A DNA stretch of 34,150 nt from Myxococcales bacterium (GTDB lineage: Bacteria; Myxococcota_A; Polyangia; Haliangiales; Haliangiaceae), in the NCBI GenBank assembly GCA_011526095.1, contig WYBA01000074.1, positions 1 to 34,150 on the forward strand, read 5' to 3'. The notes under the pieces are model-generated. The model had not been told where the DNA came from. It saw nothing but the letters and a program-made list of their open reading frames with translations, and did no database searches. Each line of letters begins with the position of its first letter. The first letter of the stretch is position 1. This document shows, piece by piece, positions 15,019 to 23,439 of the stretch. The position numbers and the translations under genes were made by a program.

Positions 15019-16698
15019 TCGTACCGCGGCTCGCTGGAGAGCCTGGGGCGGCAGGTCGACCGGTTCGGGCTGGAGCCGGCGCGGGTCGACGCGGACGGAC
15101 TGGCGCGCGCCCAGGGGCCCGCGGTCGCGATGGCGCCGGCGTTCGAGGTGATCGCGGCGGTGATGCCGTCGGACGTGGTGCTGTGGGTTTGGGACCCGGT
15201 GCACGGGTTCCGGCTCGCGGACCCGTCATTGCTCAACCCGGGCTGGCCGACGGTGAACATCGTCCACGGCTCGTTCACGGATCCGCACGGGGCCGCGGGC
15301 GCGTACCTGGATCAGGCGGCGGCGATCTACGGGAGGTACAACGGCCAGGTGAACCTCCTGTTCTCGGACTGGTCGGCCGTGGCGTCGCCGATCGTCTGGG
15401 GAACGGACCCCAACAGCACGGCGAACAAGTTCGGGGGCGGGTTCCGGCAGGCGACCCTCAACGCGGGCGAGGCGGGGCGGCTGCTGGCGGCGCGGCTGCG
15501 CGCGCTGGGCCTGACCGACATCGTCCACGTGACGCACAGCCACGGGCGGTTCGTGGCCGAGGGGATCGCCCGGTACTACTCGACGACGCTGCACGGGCTG
15601 CTGTCGTTCAGTCCGGGCAACATCATGGGCAGCGGCATGAGGCGGCCGGACTACAGCCTGTTCAAGCTGGGGTCGTTCGAGGCGCCGAACATGAAGTCGT
15701 GGATCGACGACCTCGGCGCGACCAACCTGCTGTTCCACCGGATGGTGAACCAGCCGCTGCCCGACGCCCGGGTGATCATCCGCGAGGGGCTGTCGGGGCG
15801 CTACGGCAACACGTGGAAGGCCAAGCTGTCGGACTGGCACGCGGGCGGACCGCGGTTCGCCGCGCGGCTGTTCGGGGCGCACACGCCGCACGAGCTGGCG
15901 GCGCTGGCCAAGGGCGGCGCGTTCGGACGCGCGGGCAGCAGCCTGGTCGGTCGGTTCACCGCAGGCTTCGTGATCGGCGCGCTGGAGTACGCGCTGTGCT
16001 CGGCGGTGACGGACTCGACGCTGGCGACCCAGGCGTGCATGTTCGGGATGGGCGTCGTGGAGTTCGCGCTGGGCTGGGGGCCGTGGTCGATGCTGATCGA
16101 GGGCGTGATCCTGCTCGTCCAGGCGATCGATCCCGAGGAGATCGAGGGGCCGGGGCCGAGCGGCACGGCGGTGTCGCGAGCGAGCCCGTGGGACTACGAC
16201 CTCAACATCTGGAACCACACGGACGCGACCGCGCCGGTGCAGGAGATCGTCGCGGTGACGTACCTCGACCCGTTGCTCGACGGCGCGACGCTCGACCTGG
16301 GCGCGATCCAGTTCGGCGAGCGGACGCTGGTCGTGCCCGACGGCGTGACGAGCTGGTCGTGGCAGGAGCTCCCGGAGAACGACGGGTGCTCGATCACCGG
16401 GACAGCGGAAGGCGAGCTCGCGGTCAACCTCACGGTCACGTTCGACGCGATCACCGGGCGCCTCGAGTGGCGGCTGGCGGTGGTCGACACCGCCACCGGG
16501 GTGGCGCCGCTGGATCCGTACGCGGGCATCCTGCCGCCGCCGGACGACCAGCTGTGTGGACGGGCGCACCTGACGTACGAGGTCCTGCCGCGGACGGACA
16601 CGCCCGACGGCAGCGAGATCTACGCCGAGGCGACGGTGGTGTTCGACGGGCTCGAGCCGTCGACCACCGCTCCGGTCTTCCACGTGGTGGCGCCGTGA
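15016..16698 (+). CDS. lipase-like protein with C-terminal beta-sandwich domain, probably N-truncated
   Basis: The frame has a GTG at 15016 giving 560 residues, but it starts abruptly with no signal peptide, at the same point where the antisense kinase loses its N-lobe, so the N-terminus is probably missing. A segment IVHVTHSHGRFVAEGIARYY near residue 175 resembles the nucleophile elbow of alpha/beta hydrolases (Ser in HSHG), and GAHTPHEL could supply the His; both are guesses. A Gly/Ala-rich hydrophobic stretch follows (about 305-370). The last about 180 residues (YDLNIWNHTDATAPVQEIVAV, LGAIQFGERTLVVPDG, DGLEPSTTAPVFHVV) match the secreted beta-sandwich domain that follows large repeat proteins (DUF7619-like by eye). 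Coupled to the next gene by GTGA. Confidence 0.6.
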   Translation: MSYRGSLESLGRQVDRFGLEPARVDADGLARAQGPAVAMAPAFEVIAAVMPSDVVLWVWDPVHGFRLADPSLLNPGWPTVNIVHGSFTDPHGAAGAYLDQAAAIYGRYNGQVNLLFSDWSAVASPIVWGTDPNSTANKFGGGFRQATLNAGEAGRLLAARLRALGLTDIVHVTHSHGRFVAEGIARYYSTTLHGLLSFSPGNIMGSGMRRPDYSLFKLGSFEAPNMKSWIDDLGATNLLFHRMVNQPLPDARVIIREGLSGRYGNTWKAKLSDWHAGGPRFAARLFGAHTPHELAALAKGGAFGRAGSSLVGRFTAGFVIGALEYALCSAVTDSTLATQACMFGMGVVEFALGWGPWSMLIEGVILLVQAIDPEEIEGPGPSGTAVSRASPWDYDLNIWNHTDATAPVQEIVAVTYLDPLLDGATLDLGAIQFGERTLVVPDGVTSWSWQELPENDGCSITGTAEGELAVNLTVTFDAITGRLEWRLAVVDTATGVAPLDPYAGILPPPDDQLCGRAHLTYEVLPRTDTPDGSEIYAEATVVFDGLEPSTTAPVFHVVAP

Positions 16699-17273
16699 GC
16701 CGGTCCGCGACGGATCGACCGGTCTCACCGCGCGTGACCGCGGCCGGGCCCCTCCGGCGGTGGTTGCGGTGGGGCGCGCTCGCGACGACGGCGGTGGCGG
16801 TCGTGCTCGTCGCGTGGCAGTCCGGTGCACTGGACCAGGCGCCCGCGGCGGGCGACGCCGGCGCGGCCCGCGGCGGCGCGCCCGCGCGCGGCCCCGCGGG
16901 CGGACCGCCCGGGCGCGTCACCCGGCGGGAGCCGGTCGCCGAGCCGGGGGCACCGACGCTGGTGTCCGGGCGCCTGCGGACCACGCTCGAGGCCCGGGTG
17001 CGCGCGACGCTCGCCGGGTGCGCCTCGCACGAGGTTGGTGCCCCGCTGGTGCGCGTGGTGGTGACCCTCGATGCGGTGGTCGCCGAGCGGGTGCGGCTCG
17101 ACGGCGTCGCGCTCCGCGGCGGGCATGGCGCGGTCGCGGGCCTCGAGTCGTGCCTCGCCCGCGAGCTCGCCGCCGTCGAGCTCGAGGTCCCCGAAGGCGC
17201 GTCGGCCGGGCGCTTCCCGGTGACGATCTCCACGATGGTCGAGATCGCGGCCGCGACCGTCAGTGGTTCGTGA
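16695..17273 (+). CDS. single-pass TM protein with AgmX/TonB-like C-terminal domain
   Basis: 192 residues from GTG 16695, overlapping the preceding stop by 4 nt. A cytoplasmic basic stretch (LRRWLRWG) is followed by one TM helix (about 26-42, ALATTAVAVVLVAW), a Gly/Ala/Pro-rich linker, and a compact C-terminal domain (RTTLEARVRATLAGC, LVRVVVTLDAVVAERVRLDGVA, LESCLARELAAVELEVPEG, VTISTMVEI). The two Cys spaced by two strands and a helix recall the AgmX/PglI C-terminal domain known from myxobacterial motility and envelope proteins; this is a by-eye match. It probably acts in the envelope with the preceding protein. Confidence 0.6.
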   Translation: MSRSATDRPVSPRVTAAGPLRRWLRWGALATTAVAVVLVAWQSGALDQAPAAGDAGAARGGAPARGPAGGPPGRVTRREPVAEPGAPTLVSGRLRTTLEARVRATLAGCASHEVGAPLVRVVVTLDAVVAERVRLDGVALRGGHGAVAGLESCLARELAAVELEVPEGASAGRFPVTISTMVEIAAATVSGS

Positions 17274-17497
17274 GGCGCGCCGCGCGGCGCCCGGCGAGCG
17301 CACGGGTCCGCCGCCATGGGGAGCGGTTGCGTCGGCGCCGGGTCGTGGGTCACGACCGCGCGCACGATGCGCTGGGCCTTGCCGCGCGACTGGCTCGCCC
17401 ACTCCCCGGTGTCGTCGAGCGGACACAGGCGATAGCCACGAGCACGGTGACAGCGGTTGCAGAAGCCGCAGGCACCGCTGACCCCGCCGCAGGGCGC

Positions 17498-18655
17498 TCA
17501 GACCAGTCGCGCGAAGCGCAGCCAGTCGCGCGTGCGCTGGGCGCCGAGCTCGAACGAGTGGGCCGGCGCCCAGCCGAGCCGGGCCTTCGCCAGGTCGTTC
17601 GCGACCCACGCGCGGTACGCCTCGCGCACGACCCGGCCCTCGCTGGGCATCCGCACGGGCCGGATCTCGGGGACGGCCGCCGGGTTGCTCCGGCCCTGCA
17701 GCCGCCGCTTGAGCATCATCTTCCGCTCGGGCGTGATCCGGCGGGACAGCAGCTCCTTGGCGCCCCGGAGCACCTTGCCGACCGGCGGGATCGTGCCGAG
17801 CTGCGCGTGAAACGTCGGCGAGCCCATCAGCCGGAGCGCGGCGGTGACGCTGTCGCGCGCCGTCGGGCGCTGCGCGCGCCAGTGAGCGGAGATCTCGTCG
17901 AGCGAGTGATCGTGGACGGTCTTCTCTCCCTCGACCATGTCGGCGAACGTGGTGATGAAGTCCCGCCACGTGATCCGGGTGTCGCCGTTGATCTGGACGA
18001 TCGCGCCGACCGCGTCGTCGCGATGGATCGCCGCGACGACGGACTCGCACACGTCGTCGACATACACCGCGTTGCACAGGCCCCGGCCGCCGTCGATCAA
18101 GCTGATCTTGCCCTGCCGCGCGTCGTGGACGATCGGGGTGACGAAGAAGCTGAACGGGCCGTAGACGATGGTCGGGCGGAGGATGACGGTCGAGAGCGCG
18201 CCTCGCTTGCCGGCGGCTCTGACCACGGCCTCGGCGGCGGCCTTGGCGTCGGAGTACGCCTCGTTCCAGCGCTCGATCGGCGTGGTGTCCTCGGTGACGA
18301 GCGGCGTCCTCGGCGACGGGCCGTACACCGCCATCGAGCTCATGTGGACGAAGCGCCGGACCTTGGCGCGCGTGCAGACGTCGACGAGGCGCGCGGTCTG
18401 CGTCTCGGCGGCCTGGTCGTCGCCGTGGGCGAGGTTGACGACGACGTCGCATCCGTCCACCGCCCGCGCCAGGCTGCCGGCGTCGAGCATGTCGCCGGCG
18501 ACCAGCTCGGTGTCCAGCCGGGCGATCCGCGCGGCGCGCGAGAAGTCCCGGACCAGCGCGCGATACGGCAGGCGGTGCGCGAGCGACAGCAGCTCGCACA
18601 GCCGCGAGCCGATGAACCCGGTGGCGCCGGTGACGAGGATCTTGGTGGGTCTCAC
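17498..18655 (-). CDS. NAD-dependent epimerase/dehydratase
   Basis: 385 residues from GTG 18655, which overlaps the upstream stop (GTGA). An extended short-chain dehydrogenase: nucleotide-binding ILVTGATGFIG (about 6-16), the Ser-containing strand FVHMSSMAVYG, and the catalytic pair Tyr134-x3-Lys138 (YSDAK). NAVYVDDVCESVVAAIH matches the usual substrate-side segment. The C-terminal about 110 residues are helical and basic. Family members change the stereochemistry of, or dehydrate, nucleotide sugars or modify related carbonyl compounds. Last of three genes with an oxidoreductase and a flippase, so a surface-sugar role is likely; the exact substrate cannot be read. Confidence 0.87.
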   Translation of the reverse strand: MRPTKILVTGATGFIGSRLCELLSLAHRLPYRALVRDFSRAARIARLDTELVAGDMLDAGSLARAVDGCDVVVNLAHGDDQAAETQTARLVDVCTRAKVRRFVHMSSMAVYGPSPRTPLVTEDTTPIERWNEAYSDAKAAAEAVVRAAGKRGALSTVILRPTIVYGPFSFFVTPIVHDARQGKISLIDGGRGLCNAVYVDDVCESVVAAIHRDDAVGAIVQINGDTRITWRDFITTFADMVEGEKTVHDHSLDEISAHWRAQRPTARDSVTAALRLMGSPTFHAQLGTIPPVGKVLRGAKELLSRRITPERKMMLKRRLQGRSNPAAVPEIRPVRMPSEGRVVREAYRAWVANDLAKARLGWAPAHSFELGAQRTRDWLRFARLV

Positions 18656-19665
18656 GGCGGGGGCTCCATCCGCGCCAGCCACGGCTGCGCCATCGGCGTC
18701 CGCTTCGCGTACGCCTCCTCGATGACCGCGAGCGCGCGCAGCGCCGACTCCGCGGTCACGAACGGCTCGCGGCGCTCGCGGTTCGCGCCGATGAAGTCAT
18801 CGAGCTGCGCGCGGTAGTGACTGCGTGCGTCCCAGCGGTCGGCGCACCGGATCTGCATCTCGGTCGCGCCGCCGCGCGTGACCCGGTGGAGGGTCAGGTG
18901 GCGGGGATCGGCCGTGGAGGCCTCGAGCGTGCCGCGCTCGCCGACCACCCGGATGCTGCGGCGCAGCCGGTGCGACCAGCTGAACTCCAGGCGCGCCGGC
19001 ACCGGCCGCCCGCCGATGTGGAGCGTGCCGGTCAGCTTCGCGTTGCTCTCGAACCCGCCGAACGAGTCGTCCTCGTAGGCGATGTCGGTGAGGTCGCCGA
19101 ACAGCCAGATCACGCGGTCGAGGAGGTGCACGCCGCTGTCGAACAGGACGCCGCCGCCGGTCGCCTTGCGGTCGAAGTAGCTGTTGCTCGCCATCGGCCA
19201 GTCGAGCGGCGCGCCGTCCTCGACGATGACCTCGCGGACCTCTCCGATCTCTCCCTCCTCGACCAGGTCGGCGAGCCAGCGGTTGTGCGGGAAGAACCGC
19301 ATCATCAGCGCGACGGCGAGCACCCGCTGGGTGCGGCGCGCGGCCTCCGCCATCTTCTGCCCGTCGGCGACGGTGATCGCCAGCGGCTTCTCGCACAGGA
19401 CGTCGATGCCCATCTCCATGAGCTGGATCGCGACGGGAGCGTGGAAGCGCGGCGGGACGGCCACGACCGCGGCGTCGACCTTGCCTGCGAGCGCGGCGAG
19501 GTCGGTGGTGATCGCGGCGTCGACGCCGCTCTCGCGCGCGGCCAGCGTCGCGTTGCCCCGGTCGCGGTCGCACAGCATCGTCACCGAGACCCGGCGGTCG
19601 GCCGTGATCACCGGGAGGTGCGCCTCGCGGGTGATCGCCCCACAACCAACGATGCCAAACCGCAC
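18652..19665 (-). CDS. Gfo/Idh/MocA-family oxidoreductase
   Basis: 337 residues from GTG 19665. The N-terminal Rossmann fold opens with FGIVGCGAIT (G-x-G-x-x-A variant, 3-11). The family signature EKP is at 92-94 (DVLCEKPLAIT), and the C-terminal half holds GGGVLFDSGVHLLDRVIWLFG, where the His of SGVHLLD is the usual catalytic or substrate residue. Members oxidise or reduce sugars and sugar nucleotides with NAD(P). It overlaps the epimerase start by 4 nt and lies 31 nt after the flippase stop. A TACAGT hexamer 5 nt before the GTG may be an internal promoter. Confidence 0.9.
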   Translation of the reverse strand: MRFGIVGCGAITREAHLPVITADRRVSVTMLCDRDRGNATLAARESGVDAAITTDLAALAGKVDAAVVAVPPRFHAPVAIQLMEMGIDVLCEKPLAITVADGQKMAEAARRTQRVLAVALMMRFFPHNRWLADLVEEGEIGEVREVIVEDGAPLDWPMASNSYFDRKATGGGVLFDSGVHLLDRVIWLFGDLTDIAYEDDSFGGFESNAKLTGTLHIGGRPVPARLEFSWSHRLRRSIRVVGERGTLEASTADPRHLTLHRVTRGGATEMQIRCADRWDARSHYRAQLDDFIGANRERREPFVTAESALRALAVIEEAYAKRTPMAQPWLARMEPPP

Positions 19666-19696
19666 ACGTCACTGTATCGGCATCCGGCGCGGGCCG

Positions 19697-21157
19697 TCAA
19701 TCGCGCCTGCGGCCCACCACGTCCTTCAGCAGCCCGAGCAGGTCACGGCTCGTCTCCCGGCACACGATGAGCGCGACGCCGACGTAGACGGCGCCGCCGA
19801 CCACGACCTCGAGCGCCAGCACGAGCCCGGCGTGCAGCCCCGCGTCGGCGAGGAGCCCGCGCATGGCGAGCACAGCGCCCGCCATCGCCCCACACGCGAC
19901 GAGCGGCCTCAGGAAGCCGCCGAGCAGCACCTCCGGGCGCGGCCCGTCGCGCAGCACCAGCCACACGCTAACGATCGCGTGCAGGCCGAACGCGATCCCC
20001 ACCGCCACCGCCGCCCACGCGATCCCCAGCGGCGACAGCGCGACCATGCCACCGAGCAGGACGGCGGTCTTCCCGATCTCGAGGAACATCAGCGGCCGGT
20101 TGCGCTCCTGCGTCAGCAGGTACGACGAGACGACCCACGCGATCGGCCGGAACACCGACAGCACGACGAGGATGGTCAGCAGCGGCGCGACGCCCTGCCA
20201 CTCGTCGGACAGCACCAGCTCGATCAGCGGCGCGGACACGACGCCGAGCCCGACCGCCATCGGGAAGATGATCAGCGACAGCAGCGCGGTCGATCGCTCG
20301 AGCGCGCGTGGCCGCCGCGACGGCTCGAGCTGCGCCAGCGACGGCAGGAGCACCATGCCGATCTGCTCCCCGACGTAGATCGCCGGGATGTCAGCCAGGT
20401 TGTAGGCGAGGCCGTAGAGGCCGGTGGCGTGGGCGCCGAACAGGCGGCGCACGGCGAGCTTGCACCAGTACCGTGACGCGTTGCTGGCGAGCGCCTCGAT
20501 CGCCAGCGGCCAGCCGTAGTGGAACATGCCGCGGAAGCGCGCCATCCGCAGGGGCACCCGCTCGAGCCAGCCGCGGCCGGCGGCCGCGAGGATGATGACG
20601 GTGACCAGCACGTAGTGCGCGAGATGGCCGTAGACCACGGCCATGCCGCCGAACCCACCCGCGGCGAAGGCGACGGTGACCGCGGCGTAGGTCACCTCGC
20701 CGAGCGCGTAGGCGATGCTGATCGCGCGGAAGTGCAGCGACCGGATGAGCAGCTTCTCGGGGATCGCCGCGAGCCGGCGGATGCCGACGGTGAGCGCGAG
20801 CAGCGGGATGTACTGGCCGGCCTGGTCGGAGTCGACCAGCGACGCGACCGGCTCGGCGAGCACCGCGACGAGCGCGAGCCCGAGCCACGCGAGCCCGACG
20901 CTGGCGACGCTGGCGTGCCAGACGACCTCGGGGCCCGGCTCGGTCCGGCCACGGACGATGACGTACTGACCGAAGCCGACGTTGGTCAGCCAGTTGATCG
21001 TCAGCACGATGATCAGCGCCGAGCCGACCTCGCCGATGGCTTCGGGATCGAGGAACCGCGTGATGATCAGCGTGCCGATCACGCCGATCACGCGGCCGCC
21101 GACCGCGGACAGGATGCTCCAGATCGCACCGCGCGCGGCCTTGGCGGCGAGCGACAT
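19697..21157 (-). CDS. polysaccharide flippase (MOP superfamily, Wzx-like)
   Basis: 486 residues from ATG 21157. Membrane protein with about 12-14 hydrophobic helices. The start SLAAKAARGAIWSILSAVGGRVIGVIGTLIITRFLDPEAIGEVG is the typical first-helix pair of oligosaccharide flippases, and the mid-protein YGLAYNLADIPAIYVGEQIGMVLLPSLA matches the second bundle. It would move lipid-linked sugar repeat units across the inner membrane for capsule, exopolysaccharide or O-antigen assembly. First gene of the operon with the oxidoreductase and epimerase. A possible extended -10 (TGATACGAAT) ends 8 nt before the start. Confidence 0.9.
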   Translation of the reverse strand: MSLAAKAARGAIWSILSAVGGRVIGVIGTLIITRFLDPEAIGEVGSALIIVLTINWLTNVGFGQYVIVRGRTEPGPEVVWHASVASVGLAWLGLALVAVLAEPVASLVDSDQAGQYIPLLALTVGIRRLAAIPEKLLIRSLHFRAISIAYALGEVTYAAVTVAFAAGGFGGMAVVYGHLAHYVLVTVIILAAAGRGWLERVPLRMARFRGMFHYGWPLAIEALASNASRYWCKLAVRRLFGAHATGLYGLAYNLADIPAIYVGEQIGMVLLPSLAQLEPSRRPRALERSTALLSLIIFPMAVGLGVVSAPLIELVLSDEWQGVAPLLTILVVLSVFRPIAWVVSSYLLTQERNRPLMFLEIGKTAVLLGGMVALSPLGIAWAAVAVGIAFGLHAIVSVWLVLRDGPRPEVLLGGFLRPLVACGAMAGAVLAMRGLLADAGLHAGLVLALEVVVGGAVYVGVALIVCRETSRDLLGLLKDVVGRRRD

Positions 21158-21351
21158 CGCTGCGCATTCGTATCACGAGTCGCGGCGCGGAGCGGTGGCC
21201 GGGCGCGAACGGCCAGGCCGGCTCCCGACGGGCCGGGCGTCGTGAAATCCGCCAGGTGTCGCGGCTCCCCACACCCGGTCGGCGCGCGTCGCGGTGCAAC
21301 CTGGCGAATCCACGCTCGCGTCCGAGGCGCGCGGCTTGCACAATCGGGCGT

Positions 21352-23058
21352 ATGCGCGCGCGACAGGTTCTCTTGCTCGGGCTCGTGGTCGGGGGGCTCG
21401 TCGCCTGCGGCGGTGACCCTGGCGACGACGCCGCCGCCGACGCGGGCCTGCCGGACGCCGGGCCCGACCCGAGCGAGCCGCTGTTCGATCCGACGCGCGT
21501 CATCGAGGTCGCGATCGAGATGCCCGAGGCGAGCTGGGACGAGATCCGGACCGAGAACCGCTCGAGCGATCTGCTGATCGGCGCGGACTGTCAGGCGGCG
21601 CCGTTCCCGAACCCGTTCACCACCCGCGAGGCCACGGTCACCGTCGACGGGCAGAGGCTGGAGCGCGCAGGCGTCCGCAAGAAGGGCTTCCTCGGCTCGC
21701 TCGACGACAACAAGCCCTCGCTCAAGATCGACTTCGACGAGTACGTGCCGGATCAGGAGGCGTTCGGGCTCGGCGGGATCACGCTCAACAACAACAAGCA
21801 GGATCCGGCGGCGATCCGCCAGTGCCTCACCTACCGGCTGTTCGCCGACGCGGGCGTGCCGGCGCCGCGCTGCAACTTCGCGCACGTGACGATCAACGGA
21901 CGCGACCTCGGCGTGTACACGCACGTCGAGGCGGTGAAGAAGAAGTTCCTCGCGCGGCACTTCGCCGACAACGACGGCCGGCTGTACGAGGGCACGCTCA
22001 GCGACTTCCGCGACGGCTGGCTGGCCACGTTCGAGGCCAAGACCAACGAGTCCGACCCGGATCGCAGCGACCTCGAGGCGCTGGCGGTCGCGCTCGAGGC
22101 GAGCGACGGTGAGCTCGAGGCGGCGCTGGCGCCGCACGTCAGCGTCGACCGCTTCCTCACGTTCTGGGCGATGGAGACCCTGGTCGGCCACCAGGACGGC
22201 TACGCCAGCAACACCAACAACTTCTTCGTCTACGACGATCCGACGAGCGGGGTGTTCGAGTTCGTGCCGTGGGGCGTCGACGCCACGATGTCGACCGGCG
22301 GCGCCACGCCGGATGCGGTCGTGGTCGCCAACGGGATCCTGGCGCGGCGGCTGTACCTCTTGCCCGAGACCCGCGCGCGCTACCTCGATCGGCTGCGCGA
22401 GCTGCTCGACGCGGTGTGGGACGAGGCCACGATCCAGGCCGAGATCGACCGGATGGAGGCGCTGATCGCGCCCGTCGTCGACGCCGACCCGGCCGCGGAT
22501 CCGGCCGCGTTCGCCGCCGCGGTCGACGACGTGCGCGCGTTCGTGGCCCGCCGCCGCGGCGACGTCGGCGACGTCCTCGACGCGCCGCCGACGTGGGATC
22601 GGCCGCTGCGCGAGTCGTTCTGCTTCGTCGACCTCGGCCCGATCGCCGGCACGTTCTCCACGACGTACAAGACCGCCGACCCGCCGGACATCTTCGCGGC
22701 GGGGACGGGGACGCTCACCGGGTCGATCGAGGGCGTGCCGATCGCGCCGATCCAGCTCGGCACGAACGCCAAGCCCAACGCCGACGGGCGCGTCGAGGTG
22801 CAGCTGTTCGCGCGGGAGTCGGCCAACGAGATCCTCGTCGTGATCGTCACCGTGCGCCCCGATCAGCTCGCCGCCGGGCCGCCGCGGCCGATCGAGTTCT
22901 TCACCGCCTACGTGTTCCGCTACCACATCTCGACGGGCACCGCCGACATCCTCGGCGTGCTGCTCGGCGGCGAGATCACGTTCTCCGCGGGCGGCACGTC
23001 CGAGGGTTCGCCCGTCGTCGGCAGCTTCGCGTCGGAGCTGTACAGCGCGCCGTTCTGA
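21352..23058 (+). CDS. CotH-kinase-family lipoprotein
   Basis: 568 residues from ATG 21352. Type II signal peptide with lipobox LVAC (Cys19), then an Asp/Gly/Ala-rich linker. CotH-family landmarks follow: VRKKGFLGSLDDNKPSLKID, GLGGITLNNNKQDP, LGVYTHVEAVKKKFL, and GHQDGYASNTNNFFVYDDP with FVPWGVDATM. In spore-coat CotH the fold is an atypical protein kinase that phosphorylates secreted proteins; here activity is inferred only. The C-terminal about 130 residues form a separate beta-rich domain (GTFSTTYKTADPPDIFAAG and GEITFSAGGTSEGSPVVGSF). Anchored at the cell surface or periplasm. No ribosome site; CACAAT ends 7 nt before the start. Confidence 0.88.
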   Translation: MRARQVLLLGLVVGGLVACGGDPGDDAAADAGLPDAGPDPSEPLFDPTRVIEVAIEMPEASWDEIRTENRSSDLLIGADCQAAPFPNPFTTREATVTVDGQRLERAGVRKKGFLGSLDDNKPSLKIDFDEYVPDQEAFGLGGITLNNNKQDPAAIRQCLTYRLFADAGVPAPRCNFAHVTINGRDLGVYTHVEAVKKKFLARHFADNDGRLYEGTLSDFRDGWLATFEAKTNESDPDRSDLEALAVALEASDGELEAALAPHVSVDRFLTFWAMETLVGHQDGYASNTNNFFVYDDPTSGVFEFVPWGVDATMSTGGATPDAVVVANGILARRLYLLPETRARYLDRLRELLDAVWDEATIQAEIDRMEALIAPVVDADPAADPAAFAAAVDDVRAFVARRRGDVGDVLDAPPTWDRPLRESFCFVDLGPIAGTFSTTYKTADPPDIFAAGTGTLTGSIEGVPIAPIQLGTNAKPNADGRVEVQLFARESANEILVVIVTVRPDQLAAGPPRPIEFFTAYVFRYHISTGTADILGVLLGGEITFSAGGTSEGSPVVGSFASELYSAPF

Positions 23059-23073
23059 CCCGCCGCGAGGCCG

Positions 23074-23292
23074 TCAGCGCGCGCTCGGGTCTGCGGGGTC
23101 GCCGTCGGGATCGCCGCACGTTCCCCCCTGGCGAGCCTCGCAGTCGGTCACCAGCGAGACGAGCACGATCACGCCGAGGACGGCGACGACGCCGACGGCG
23201 CCCGCGGCGACCTGGCGGTTCGTCAGCTGGCGTCCGCCGCACCCGCTGCCGGCGAGCGCGAGGGCGAGTCCCAGGGCAGCGGCGCGGCGCAT
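23074..23292 (-). CDS. small lipoprotein with one TM helix
   Basis: 72 residues from ATG 23292. MRRAAALGLALALAGSGC is a lipoprotein signal (Cys18). GGRQLTNRQVAAG then leads into a hydrophobic helix AVGVVAVLGVIVLVSLV, and a short tail with two Cys (DCEA and GTCGD) and an acidic end. The combination of lipidation and a second hydrophobic helix is common in small myxobacterial envelope proteins of unknown function. It is convergent with the CotH gene and divergent from the EF-G paralogue. A CATGCT hexamer lies 6 nt before the start. Confidence 0.65.
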   Translation of the reverse strand: MRRAAALGLALALAGSGCGGRQLTNRQVAAGAVGVVAVLGVIVLVSLVTDCEARQGGTCGDPDGDPADPSAR

Positions 23293-23427
23293 GCGGAGAG
23301 CATGCCCTCGAACGGGTCGGGGCGCCGGAAGCTGGGGCCGGCGACGTGCACGGGGCAACGATCCCGCGCGCCGTCAAGGTCGCGCCGTGCGGCCCTTGGC
23401 CGCCGCGCCACGGGCTGGCCGCTGGGG

Positions 23428-23433
23428 CATGAT
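23428..23433 (+). promoter_or_regulatory. possible -10 element of the EF-G paralogue
   Basis: CATGAT ends 6 nt before ATG 23440 with no Shine-Dalgarno sequence between, consistent with a leaderless start. Single-site evidence is weak; it is supported by similar spacing at other genes. Confidence 0.3.
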
Positions 23434-23439
23434 GCCGCC

